From: Paludibaculum fermentans_A
GTDB taxonomy: Bacteria > Acidobacteriota > Terriglobia > Bryobacterales > Bryobacteraceae
Length of the DNA: 64,000 nt
Direction: 5' to 3'
Assembly: GCF_051172195.1 (NCBI RefSeq)
Contig: NZ_JBPJAQ010000001.1
Span: 124,001 to 188,000, forward strand
Under the pieces are notes generated by a model. It was not told where the DNA came from. It was given only the letters and a program-made list of their open reading frames with translations, and ran no database searches. The stretch's first letter is position 1; every line of letters starts with the position of its first letter. A program made the position numbers and the translations under genes. This document shows, piece by piece, positions 44,253 to 52,705 of this stretch.

Positions 44253-45128
44253 CTAACCCCGCCTCTGGTAAATCGCAGTTCCAATCGCCTTCAGGGGCAC
44301 ATCCAAAGCGGAAAGAGATTCCGAATGGCTGGCGAAGAAGTACCCGCCGGGAATCAGATTGCGGCAGATCTTGTTCACCACCGCCTCCTGGGTCCGCAGG
44401 TCGAAGTAGATCAGCACGTTGCGGAAGAATACGACATCGAAAATGTCCTTGATGTGGTAATCCTCGTCCATGAAGTTCAACTGGTGAAAACTGACCCTCT
44501 TTCGCAGCCCCGGCACAATCCTCATCAGCGGCTCCGAACGGTTGCGGCTCCTCAGCAAATACTTGCCGCGCATCTCCTTCGGAATGGGCTCAATCAGGGA
44601 CTCCCGGTAAATTCCATTGCGGGCATGCTCCAACACCTTCGTTGAGATGTCGGTCCCCAGTACGGCGAAGTCGAAGCCTGGGTTCACGCTCGAATACTCA
44701 GACAGCACCATCGCAATCGTGTATGGCTCCTCACCCGAAGAACATCCGGCAGACCAGACCTTCAGGCGCGACTCGATCCGGTTGTTACCCTGCATCAAAC
44801 TCGGGATCGCAACACTTCGCAGGAATTCGAAATGCCCCGCCTCGCGGAAGAAGTCCGTCTTGTTCGTCGTCATGGCGTTGATCAGATGCTCCCGTTCATT
44901 GGCGTTCGAGGCAGCGAAGAAGTACTTTTCGTACTCATTCAGCGAGCCCAGCTTCAGCTCGCGCGCCCGGCGCATCAGGCGGCTTTGCACCAATGCCATT
45001 TTCGAGTCCGGCATCTTGATCCCAAGCTGACCCGTGATGTATTGCGCGAACCGCGCAAATCCCTCCCGGGACAGCTCGATGAGACCATCCGCGACTTGAC
45101 CTGTCACACTAGCCCCAGACTGTCTCAT
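44253..45128 (-). CDS. cheR: CheR MCP methyltransferase
   Basis: A 291-residue SAM-dependent methyltransferase with an N-terminal helical domain (about 15-85) and the catalytic fold (VWSAGCSSGEEPYTIAM SAM loop, LGTDIS, DVVFFRNVLIYFD, GGYFFASHSESL). It methylates MCP glutamates, opposing CheB. GGAAG lies 7 nt upstream of the ATG. No classical NWETF docking pentapeptide is present on the local MCPs, so recruitment may differ. Confidence 0.95.
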   Translation of the reverse strand: MRQSGASVTGQVADGLIELSREGFARFAQYITGQLGIKMPDSKMALVQSRLMRRARELKLGSLNEYEKYFFAASNANEREHLINAMTTNKTDFFREAGHFEFLRSVAIPSLMQGNNRIESRLKVWSAGCSSGEEPYTIAMVLSEYSSVNPGFDFAVLGTDISTKVLEHARNGIYRESLIEPIPKEMRGKYLLRSRNRSEPLMRIVPGLRKRVSFHQLNFMDEDYHIKDIFDVVFFRNVLIYFDLRTQEAVVNKICRNLIPGGYFFASHSESLSALDVPLKAIGTAIYQRRG

Positions 45129-45431
45129 CTCGTCACTTCCTTTTCACTTCACTCGATCTCCCTCTGCAAAGGCCTCATTGGGCCATCCGCCACACCCTGG
45201 GCCGTCCGAGGATTCGTGGCGCCAGTCATCAAACCAGGGGCTGAACAGTCTGTGGCAAAAGCCCCGCTAGCCGCGCGGCAAGGGCTTGCGGACCCAGGGC
45301 GCAAATGGCCGGCCAGGCTAGTGCCGGCCACCCGGAGGTCGGCTCGACACTCCCCTGGGCCGCAACCCCTTGCCCCCCGTGACCGGCGGCGGTGCGAACC
45401 GGCTGCGCGACTTCTGCCGTCGGCTGTTAAC
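45129..45431. other. 303-nt spacer upstream of cheR with a hairpin
   Basis: No gene is credible here. On the plus strand TGGCCGGC (45306-45313) pairs with GCCGGCCA (45323-45330), loop CAGGCTAGT, about 100 nt after the receiver-gene stop; it may attenuate or process the chemotaxis transcript. Other short GC-rich pairs are present but none is compelling. Confidence 0.4.
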
Positions 45432-45809
45432 TCAGCTCTTTTGGAGGCTGCCTTCCAATGCTGCGTCTATCGCGGCTAACAACTGCTCCTTCGTAAAGGG
45501 CTTTCTCAAGGTCTGGCAAGCCCCCATCAGGCGAGCTACCTTCAACATGTCCCGGGGACCGCTCATGCCGCTCATTGCGACGATCGGAACACCAGGACAC
45601 ACGCTCCGCCGCGCACGGATCACCTCCAATCCGTCGGCGTCCGGCATGTAGATGTCCGTGACAATCAAATCCACCGCCTCTTCCTGCAGCCTTTGAAAGG
45701 CGGTCGCCGATCTCGAGTGGATCAGCACCTCGAATCCGTGGGCTTGCAGCATTGCCTGGATCGCCTCCAGGACCGACGGGGAATCATCTATCACCAGGAT
45801 TTTGGGCAT
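45432..45809 (-). CDS. Single-domain response regulator
   Basis: A 124-residue receiver domain (KILVIDDSPSVLEAI; phosphoacceptor in LIVTDIYMPDADG; Lys in TLRKPFTKEQLL). It differs from the CheY at 40945 and is placed between cheW and cheR. ATG 45809 with GGAGAG just upstream is chosen over a longer start at 45836. It may act as a second CheY or phosphate sink. Confidence 0.87.
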   Translation of the reverse strand: MPKILVIDDSPSVLEAIQAMLQAHGFEVLIHSRSATAFQRLQEEAVDLIVTDIYMPDADGLEVIRARRSVCPGVPIVAMSGMSGPRDMLKVARLMGACQTLRKPFTKEQLLAAIDAALEGSLQKS

Positions 45810-45839
45810 GGGTCTCTCCGCTGAAAGGCTGGTCACTGC

Positions 45840-46355
45840 TCAACTCCGGGCTGGTTCCATGCTCAACTGAAGCTCCTCCGCCTGCACGCCCGGTTCACCC
45901 GGCGGCGAAAGCTCTTCGGATGAAAATACGGCATTGACGTCGAGAATGATAATGAAGTCCTCCCCACGTTTTCCCATGCCCCGGATAAAGTCACTCCGCC
46001 ACTGCATGGCTATGCCAGGAGCAGGAACCGTGTTGCTTGCATCCAGCTCGATCACCTCGTGCACGCTGTCGGCAATGCCTCCCAGCACGGTCGGCTGCCC
46101 TCCCAACTCCAGCTCCATGACAATGATCCGTGTGTGTACTGTGTCAGCCCCCGGAGGTAACCCAAATCGCACCCGCATATCGACGACGGGTGTCGCCTGC
46201 CCGCGGACGTTGACTACGCCACGCATGTAAGGCGGAGCCGTCGGCACCTTCGTGACCTGGCAAACCTCCAGCACCTCTCGCACCTGGGCGACGTCGATCG
46301 CAAACAACTCGTCTCCGAGCTTGAACGTCATATATTGACTGCATCCGGTCAGCAT
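45840..46355 (-). CDS. cheW: CheW adaptor protein
   Basis: A 171-residue CheW domain protein (YMTFKLGDELFAIDVAQVREVLE, PPYMRGVVNVRGQATPVVDM, VHEVIELD, GEDFIIILDVNAV). It couples MCP tips to CheA in the sensory array. The C-terminal 25 residues are an extra acidic tail not needed for the fold. It lies 20 nt downstream of the MCP gene and 30 nt upstream of the receiver gene. Confidence 0.92.
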   Translation of the reverse strand: MLTGCSQYMTFKLGDELFAIDVAQVREVLEVCQVTKVPTAPPYMRGVVNVRGQATPVVDMRVRFGLPPGADTVHTRIIVMELELGGQPTVLGGIADSVHEVIELDASNTVPAPGIAMQWRSDFIRGMGKRGEDFIIILDVNAVFSSEELSPPGEPGVQAEELQLSMEPARS

Positions 46356-46375
46356 GGCTTCTTTCCTCTCCGCAA

Positions 46376-48202
46376 CTACTCCTGGTATTGCGAGAACTCC
46401 ATATCGCGCGCGTCCGTACCCCCGGGATTGCTGTCGAGGTCGATAGCCGCACCTCCGCCAAGCGCTTGATGCATCTGCGCCAACCCGGCGGAGGTTGACC
46501 TGCGCGTCATGTTCTTGCCTTCGGCTCCACCCATTCGCGAAGCTTGCTTGCGCCGCCTTTGGGTAGCCCGGAAGAGTTGCTCGTCCCCTGTCTTGAAGAA
46601 ACCGATGCTGGACTGCAGTACATCCGATTGGCTCGCCAACTCCTCTGCGGTCGACGCCATCTCTTCCGATGCCGCAGCATTCTGCTGTATCACCTGGTCC
46701 AGTTGTTGCATCGCCTTGTTTACCTGATTGGCTCCGATGCTCTGTTCCAGGCTCGCAGCTGCGATCTCCCTCACCAACTCCGCAGTCTTCTGGATATCCG
46801 GAACCAGCCTATGCAACAGATTTCCCGCTCCTTCGGCCACCCGTACTCCATCCACGGTCAACCGGCTGATCTCGGCGGCCGCTGTCTGGCTACGCTCCGC
46901 CAGCTTGCGCACTTCCGAAGCCACCACTGCGAATCCCTTGCCGTGCTCGCCGGCCCGTGCGGCCTCAACCGCTGCATTCAGCGCCAGCAGATCCGTCTTG
47001 CGGGCAATCTCCTCGATGATGTTGATCTTCTCCGCGATCTGCTTCATCGCTCCGACAGTCTGCACAACGGCCTCTCCGCTCGCCCTGGCATCCTCTGAAG
47101 CTTTCGACGCGATCTTGTCGGTCTGCCTCGCATTGTCGGCATTCTGCTGAACACTGGAGGCCATCTCCTCCATCGCAGAAGTGCTTTGCTCCGCCGCCGC
47201 CGCCTGCTCCGTGGCGCCTTGCGCGAGTTGCTGGGCAGTCGAGCTCATCTCAGTGCTGCCGGTAGCAACATTGGCCGACGCTGTCGCGACCTCAGATACG
47301 GTTTTCCGCAAATTCGTCAACATGCGGACCAGCGCCTGCCCTAACCGGTCCTGCCCGGAACGGGCGTTGGCCAGCACAGTCAGGTCTCCCTCCGAAATGC
47401 TGGACGCCACCTGTGCCGCTCCATTCAGGTTGTCCACCATCCCGTTCAGGGCCACCAGCATCTGCCCGAGTTCGTCCGTCGACTTCACCTCTGCCTTGTT
47501 CGTCAGGTCGCCTTCGGCCACCTGGTTCACCAGCTTGACGGCTCCTGCCAAGGGTTTGGTGATACTACCTGTCACCAGAATCGAGATCAGCAGCGCCATC
47601 GACAAAGCGATTGCCAGTCCCGCAATAATACCCACCCGGGCGCTGCTCACTGCCGCCTGCACCCCCTGCGAAGCACGATCGGCGTTTGCCTTGTTGTAAT
47701 TCACCAGGTTCGTGCTGGCATCCAGGTAGCGCAGGAACAGCGGTCTTTGCCTGTTTGCCAGTTCCAGGGCCTGCTTCACCGCCTCCGGCGCCCGCTGCCG
47801 GCTCACCCGGTAGATCTGATCCGCCGCGCCATTGTATTCGCTCCTGGCCGCTTTCAGGCGTTCGAACAGCTCCCGATCCTTGTCATCGATCAACGACTTC
47901 TCGTACGTCGCATACAGCGTTGTCGTGCGGCTGCGCAGATCCTGCACTTCTGTGTCCAACCGATCCATCTCCTCCTGGCTTCGACTGATGATGTGCTGCA
48001 GCTCCAGGCTGTAGGCCGCCTGTGTGTTCGCTTGGATGATGCCGATGACATAGACCCCCGGCAGGGCCTCCTCTGTTACCAGGGCCGCCCCCCGGTGAAT
48101 CCGTTCCACCTGGGTGTACGCAAACACTCCAAGCACCAGGGCAATCGCAATCACTATTCCGAATCCAGCTGAGATTCGTGTCCCGATCTTCCAGTTATTC
48201 AT
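46376..48202 (-). CDS. Transmembrane methyl-accepting chemotaxis protein
   Basis: A 608-residue receptor: first membrane helix about 12-30, a periplasmic four-helix-bundle sensor domain (about 35-185), second membrane helix about 187-210, two HAMP-like stretches, and a signalling domain with the intact tip KTDLLALNAAVEAARAGE followed by GFAVVASEVRKLAERS. The tail ends DARDMEFSQYQE; its F-x-x-Y is reminiscent of the W-x-x-F CheR-docking pentapeptide. It senses an unknown ligand and feeds the CheA and CheW encoded beside it. Confidence 0.92.
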   Translation of the reverse strand: MNNWKIGTRISAGFGIVIAIALVLGVFAYTQVERIHRGAALVTEEALPGVYVIGIIQANTQAAYSLELQHIISRSQEEMDRLDTEVQDLRSRTTTLYATYEKSLIDDKDRELFERLKAARSEYNGAADQIYRVSRQRAPEAVKQALELANRQRPLFLRYLDASTNLVNYNKANADRASQGVQAAVSSARVGIIAGLAIALSMALLISILVTGSITKPLAGAVKLVNQVAEGDLTNKAEVKSTDELGQMLVALNGMVDNLNGAAQVASSISEGDLTVLANARSGQDRLGQALVRMLTNLRKTVSEVATASANVATGSTEMSSTAQQLAQGATEQAAAAEQSTSAMEEMASSVQQNADNARQTDKIASKASEDARASGEAVVQTVGAMKQIAEKINIIEEIARKTDLLALNAAVEAARAGEHGKGFAVVASEVRKLAERSQTAAAEISRLTVDGVRVAEGAGNLLHRLVPDIQKTAELVREIAAASLEQSIGANQVNKAMQQLDQVIQQNAAASEEMASTAEELASQSDVLQSSIGFFKTGDEQLFRATQRRRKQASRMGGAEGKNMTRRSTSAGLAQMHQALGGGAAIDLDSNPGGTDARDMEFSQYQE

Positions 48203-48321
48203 GTCCTTCTTCCTTCCTGGTCTTCCTGCCGCGACAGGATTCGCTCAACTGCCCCGGGCTTTCTTTTCCGTACGTCCGCCGTGTCCGCCACGGAGTAGAC
48301 TTCCTCTCTCGAACCTTCAAG

Positions 48322-50391
48322 TCACATGACGCACACAGGCTCCGCGTGTTGCTCCCGCGCCAGCCTGGAGATTCTCGCCGCGGCCTGCGCGGAACTTGTA
48401 GCCCTCGCACCAGCGCCCGCCGCGTAGTGAGCCTGAGCCATTCGCACCACCGCCGGGATATTCAGGATCAGCGCCACTCGTCCGTCGCCCATGATCGTCG
48501 CGCCGGAGACAGCTTCGATATTCCTGTAGAACTCCCCCAGCGACTGGATCACTGTCTGGTGCGTACCCAGCACGAAATCCACCACTAACCCAACCCGTTG
48601 ATCTTCATGCTGGACTATGACGACCTTCTCGATCGGCAGCGCTGCGCCATCCACTCTGAACATGCTCCGCAAGTCGATATAGGGCACCAGGTCACCCCTG
48701 ACGGCGATCAGATTCCTCCCGTTGCTGCTCGCACGCTGCGAGCGCAGCAGCTCAACGTTTTCGTTGACCACCGCCATCGGAACAATGAACTGGTCGCTCC
48801 CAATCTGGATCAGCAGCCCCTCAATGATCGCCAGCGTCAGCGGCAGCGTGATGCAGATCCGCGTGCCTTTGCCGCGTTCGCTGGTAATCGCCAGGCTGCC
48901 TCGCAGTGCGTCAATTTGCCGCCTGACCACATCCATCCCAACCCCGCGGCCTGACACATTCGTCACCTGGCTGGCCGTCGAGAAGCCGGGAAGCAGGATC
49001 AGGCCCAGCAACTCTTTCTCAGTGAGACTGGCATCCGCGGCAATCAGTTGCCTCTCCACCGCCTTGGCTCTCACCGCCTCCAGGTCGACGCCTCGTCCGT
49101 CGTCCTCAACACAAACCACGACGCTCGAGCCCATGTGCGCGGCGGAGAGACGCACTTTCACCCGCCTCGGCTTACCCAGGACCTCCCGCTCATCCGGCAG
49201 CTCCGCTCCATGATCCAGGCAGTTGCGCAGGCAGTGCACCAGCGGCTCACCCAACTGATCCAGAATGCTCTTGTCCAGTTCGGTCTCCGCCCCCTCAGTC
49301 ACCAGCTCCGCCTCCTTGCCCAGCTCATTGGACAGATCGTGCACCAGGCGGCGGAACCCGCCGAACAGGGTGCCGATGGGGAACATACGAATGCCCAGCA
49401 CGTTATCCCGCAGCTCCGCCACCAGGCGCTCCAACTCCTGCACGGGGTTCGCCAGCTCCGGCAACTTGTGCTGCGATGCGGCTTGGGCCAGGCGCGACTG
49501 GTTCATGACCAGCTCTCCCACGAGGTTCACCAGCCGGTCCAACCTGCTGGATGGCACGCGGACGGTCGCCTGCTTGGCCACACTCCTTCCGAACGGCGCT
49601 GCTGGCGTTGCCGGCGCCACTGGTCCGGCCTCCGCAAGCTGGACCTCCGGTGCGCGGCTGGAGCTCGCCAATCCTTCGCTGAGCTTCACCTCCAGGCGGC
49701 TCTCATCCTCCACGAAGATGAAGACATCCTTCACCGCATTCTCGTCGCACTGGGAACTGAGCCGGATGCTCCACCACAAGTAACATTGGTCCGGCTGGAT
49801 GACGTCCAGTTCCGGTACGAGATCGGTATGCGCCTCCACCTCACAGGGCCCAAGGCGCCGCAAATCCTTCAACAGCGCGACCGGGTTACCCCCTCTCGCG
49901 AACAACCCGGCATGGGGGCGAAACTCGATCAGCCATGTCCGCTCGCTTGCAGCCGGGCCAGTCGCTCCAACGGGCTTTCGTATCGCCGGAGGCCGCTCGA
50001 TTCCAGGCGCGCCCGCCCCGATGAATCGACGCACTTCGGCAATCAGCTTCTCGCTCGATCGTGCCGGCGGCTCCACTCCGCCCTGCTCCGCGTTGAGCAG
50101 GCAGCGGACCTGGTCTTTGGCCAGCAGGATCAGGTCGGCCAGGTCAGCCGATACGGGAATCGCACCGTCCCGCACCTGGGCGAGCAGATTCTCGATATGG
50201 TGTGTGAACTCAGCCAGGGCATCCAGCCCGCACATCGCACCCGAGCCTTTGATCGTATGGAACGCACGAAACAGGAGATGCACCGTCTCTTCGGGCTGCT
50301 CCTCGGCCGCCATCGACAGCGCCGCCATCTCAATCTCAGCCAGCAGGTCCTCCGCCTCGTGCACGAAGGTATCGACGGGGTTATGCGGCAC
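48322..50391 (-). CDS. cheA: Chemotaxis histidine kinase CheA
   Basis: A 689-residue CheA: HPt P1 with the phosphorylated His in FHTIKGSGAM (H45), a P2-like CheY-docking domain (TWLIEFRPHAGLFARGGNPVALL split near residue 160), P3 dimerisation, P4 ATPase (LVHCLRNCLDHGAE N-box, VEDDGRGVDLEA, GRGVGMDVV) and P5 CheW-like domain. It autophosphorylates and drives CheY and CheB. The GTG at 50391, with GGAGG 5 nt upstream and an 11-nt overlap with the STAS gene, is preferred over the longer open frame to 50475. Confidence 0.93.
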   Translation of the reverse strand: MPHNPVDTFVHEAEDLLAEIEMAALSMAAEEQPEETVHLLFRAFHTIKGSGAMCGLDALAEFTHHIENLLAQVRDGAIPVSADLADLILLAKDQVRCLLNAEQGGVEPPARSSEKLIAEVRRFIGAGAPGIERPPAIRKPVGATGPAASERTWLIEFRPHAGLFARGGNPVALLKDLRRLGPCEVEAHTDLVPELDVIQPDQCYLWWSIRLSSQCDENAVKDVFIFVEDESRLEVKLSEGLASSSRAPEVQLAEAGPVAPATPAAPFGRSVAKQATVRVPSSRLDRLVNLVGELVMNQSRLAQAASQHKLPELANPVQELERLVAELRDNVLGIRMFPIGTLFGGFRRLVHDLSNELGKEAELVTEGAETELDKSILDQLGEPLVHCLRNCLDHGAELPDEREVLGKPRRVKVRLSAAHMGSSVVVCVEDDGRGVDLEAVRAKAVERQLIAADASLTEKELLGLILLPGFSTASQVTNVSGRGVGMDVVRRQIDALRGSLAITSERGKGTRICITLPLTLAIIEGLLIQIGSDQFIVPMAVVNENVELLRSQRASSNGRNLIAVRGDLVPYIDLRSMFRVDGAALPIEKVVIVQHEDQRVGLVVDFVLGTHQTVIQSLGEFYRNIEAVSGATIMGDGRVALILNIPAVVRMAQAHYAAGAGARATSSAQAAARISRLAREQHAEPVCVM

Positions 50392-50719
50392 GCCCGCCTC
50401 CAGAAGTAGATTCCTCACAGGCCAGTACGCTCCCCGCCTCAAAGAGCCCCAGTCCCAGGCTTTCGCAGCACTCACTCACAGACGGTGAGGGTGCGGAGAG
50501 CCGCAGCCGGCCGCCCAGCCGCGTCGCCGTCTTCACCGCCGAGTAGAACAGCTGAACCGAGGTCGAGTCGCAGTGAGACACTTCCGACAAATCCACTTCC
50601 ACCACGGAATGCCCCCCCACCATCCCGCACAATGCATCGTGCAATGCATCTGCATCGGTGATCTCGATCGCCCCGCTGATCTTCCATTGCCAGCCGGATC
50701 CGGCCTGCAGGATCTCCAC
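50381..50719 (-). CDS. STAS-domain protein
   Basis: A 112-residue anti-anti-sigma-like STAS domain (VVEVDLSEVSHCDSTSVQLF) with the Ser of the usual phosphorylation site. It begins with GTG at 50719, preceded by GGGAG 6 nt upstream. First gene of the chemotaxis operon, overlapping cheA by 11 nt. STAS proteins in chemotaxis clusters often work with CheA-linked signalling or a PP2C switch; the nearby SpoIIE-type phosphatase at 51069 is a possible partner, by inference. Confidence 0.85.
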   Translation of the reverse strand: MEILQAGSGWQWKISGAIEITDADALHDALCGMVGGHSVVEVDLSEVSHCDSTSVQLFYSAVKTATRLGGRLRLSAPSPSVSECCESLGLGLFEAGSVLACEESTSGGGRAA

Positions 50720-50751
50720 TTCGTACTCCCTTCGACACCGTCCACTTCAAC

Positions 50752-50811
50752 CCGGCGCTTGGCCCGCAAGGTTGCGGTTTCGCCATAAGGGCGGAAGTAC
50801 GCCCTCGCCGG
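50752..50811 (-). ncRNA. Candidate structured leader RNA of the chemotaxis operon
   Basis: Read on the minus strand, CCGGCG (50806-50811) pairs with CGCCGG (50752-50757) to close a junction holding two hairpins: AGGGCG-TACTTC-CGCCCT (50788-50805) and CCGCA-ACCT-TGCGG (50764-50777). TGGC (50782-50785) could pair with GCCA (50760-50763) as a small pseudoknot. A further hairpin with a GAGA loop (50818-50835) precedes it. The element ends about 22 nt before the ribosome site of the STAS gene. It does not fit the c-di-GMP-I consensus I know. No function assigned. Confidence 0.4.
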
Positions 50812-50835
50812 ATCATATCGGCCGTCTCCGGCCGA

Positions 50836-51068
50836 GCTATCTGGAAAATGCGTTGCCTCAGGGATGTTTTTGTGAATCGGCGCCTGGCTCCTCGCTGCAC
50901 GCCGCTACTGGCAGGCTAAAACCATCTGGAAGGGGCTGCCTGGCCACGCCGGCCGACCCATCATGGATCCGGTTTGCCGCCTGGGAATCGCAAATCTTGC
51001 CCCTACCCGAGCCCCCTCGGCTGCAGGCCTGTTCAATCCGCCTGCCCCGTACGCGATAATCTAGCTCA
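50836..51068. other. Divergent spacer between chemotaxis operon and phosphatase gene
   Basis: About 230 nt upstream of the leader element, holding promoters for both directions. No gene, tRNA or repeat seen. Confidence 0.4.
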
Positions 51069-52688
51069 ATGCCCGAATTGGCAATCACAGCGCCCGACGG
51101 TAGCGTTCGCAACCTGACACTGGATCAGGGCCACCTCTCGCTGGGACGCTCAGGGGACAACAACCTGCCGTTCCCCGAGGACGATTCCCTCTCGCGGCAC
51201 CACCTGCTCTTCGAATCCTCAACCGACAGCTGGTTCGTCACCGATCTCGGCAGCAAGAACGGAACCTTCGTCAACGGCACCCGCATCCCCAGCCGCCGCA
51301 CCCTCGCCCCCGGAGACGTCATCTCCGCCGGCCGCGTCCGCATGCAGTTCCGCTCCGCCGGTCCTCCGCCCGCCCCAGCCCCCGCCATCTTCGACGAAGA
51401 CAGCTCCCCTTTCCGCCTCACCGCCTCCACCAATCTCGCCAGCGTCCTCTCCGCCCATATCGCCGGAGCCGCCCGCTCCGATCGCACCATCTCCATCCTG
51501 CTCCATGCCGGCCGCGAACTCGCCGCCCGCCGTCCGCTCGCTGAGCTCTTCCCCCTCATCCTCGACCTCGCCATCGAAGCCTCCGGCGCCGAACGCGGCA
51601 TCGTCCTCACCCTCGACAACGCCAACCTCGTCGCCCGCGCCTCCCGCGGCGAAGGGTTCCGCATCAGCAGCGCCATCCGCGACCGCGTCCTCCACCAGCG
51701 CGCCTCCCTCCTCGTCCGCGATACCAGCCTCGAGGAATCCCTCCGCGACCGCCGCAGTATCGTCACCCAAAGCGTCCGCTCCTTCATGGCGGTCCCACTC
51801 CAGACCGAGGACCGCGTCTTCGGCCTCATCTACGTCGACGCCAGCGAATTCGTCCACTCCTTCTCGCCCGGCGACCTCGATCTCCTCACCGTCATCTCCA
51901 ACGTCGCCGCCATTCGCATCGAACACGAACGCCTCGTCGACATCGAACGCCAGGACCGCCTCCGCGAGGCCGAACTCGAACAGGCCGCCCACATTCAACA
52001 GGGCCTGCTCCCGGGCGAGCCCCCCAACCTCCCCGGCATCGACATGGCCGGCTTCAACGCCGCCTGCCGCACCGTAGGCGGTGACTATTTCGACTACCTG
52101 CTCACCCCCGATGACCGCCTCGCCATCGCCATCGGCGACGTCGCCGGCAAGGGCATGCCCGCCGCCCTCCTCATGGCCAGCCTCCAGGCGCGCGTCACTT
52201 CCCTAGTCGAATCCGCCGTCTCCACCGCCAGCCTCGTGCGCAGCCTCAATCGCGGACTCTCTTCCTACTGCCCGCGCAACCGCTTCATTACGTTCTTCAT
52301 CGCCCTCCTCGATCCCGCCTCAGGCGAACTCCTCTACACCAACGCCGGCCACAATCCCACCATCCTCATGCGCAGCGGCGGTCAGGTGGAACTGCTCGAC
52401 GACGGCGGCCCCGTGCTCGCCATCCTCCCCTCGTTCCCTTACTCCGAACACCGCACGCAGCTCCGCCCCGGCGATCTTCTGTTTCTTTATAGTGACGGCC
52501 TCACCGAAGCTGAAAATGCCGACGGACAGGAATTTGGAGAGACCCAGTTGCTTTCGATTCTCTCCGCCAACCCCACCGCTTCAGCCGATTCGCTGATCAC
52601 AGCCGTTCGTGGCGCCGTCCAGGACTGGACCGGCGGCCGGGCGCTGGCGGACGACCTCACCATGCTGGCAGTCCGCCTGGCCGGTTAA
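51069..52688 (+). CDS. FHA-GAF-SpoIIE (PP2C) serine phosphatase
   Basis: A 539-residue cytosolic protein: FHA phosphothreonine-binding domain (about 20-85; LGRSGDNNLPF, SRHHLLFES, LGSKNGTFVNG), GAF domain (about 135-290), coiled linker with IQQGLLPGEPP and a SpoIIE/RsbU-type PP2C phosphatase (GGDYFDYLL, IGDVAGKGMPAALLMASL, NAGHNPTILM, LYSDGLTEAEN). Such proteins dephosphorylate anti-anti-sigma STAS proteins. It is divergent from the operon beginning with a STAS gene, a plausible target. Third codon positions are strongly C-biased. Confidence 0.9.
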   Translation: MPELAITAPDGSVRNLTLDQGHLSLGRSGDNNLPFPEDDSLSRHHLLFESSTDSWFVTDLGSKNGTFVNGTRIPSRRTLAPGDVISAGRVRMQFRSAGPPPAPAPAIFDEDSSPFRLTASTNLASVLSAHIAGAARSDRTISILLHAGRELAARRPLAELFPLILDLAIEASGAERGIVLTLDNANLVARASRGEGFRISSAIRDRVLHQRASLLVRDTSLEESLRDRRSIVTQSVRSFMAVPLQTEDRVFGLIYVDASEFVHSFSPGDLDLLTVISNVAAIRIEHERLVDIERQDRLREAELEQAAHIQQGLLPGEPPNLPGIDMAGFNAACRTVGGDYFDYLLTPDDRLAIAIGDVAGKGMPAALLMASLQARVTSLVESAVSTASLVRSLNRGLSSYCPRNRFITFFIALLDPASGELLYTNAGHNPTILMRSGGQVELLDDGGPVLAILPSFPYSEHRTQLRPGDLLFLYSDGLTEAENADGQEFGETQLLSILSANPTASADSLITAVRGAVQDWTGGRALADDLTMLAVRLAG

Positions 52689-52705
52689 CTGGGGCGCACC
52701 GCCCC

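Noticed and set aside
50752..50811. c-di-GMP-I (GEMM) riboswitch in the che leader
   Set aside because: The conserved GGCAAACC and GACGCAAAGCC blocks are not present; only general branching is similar.
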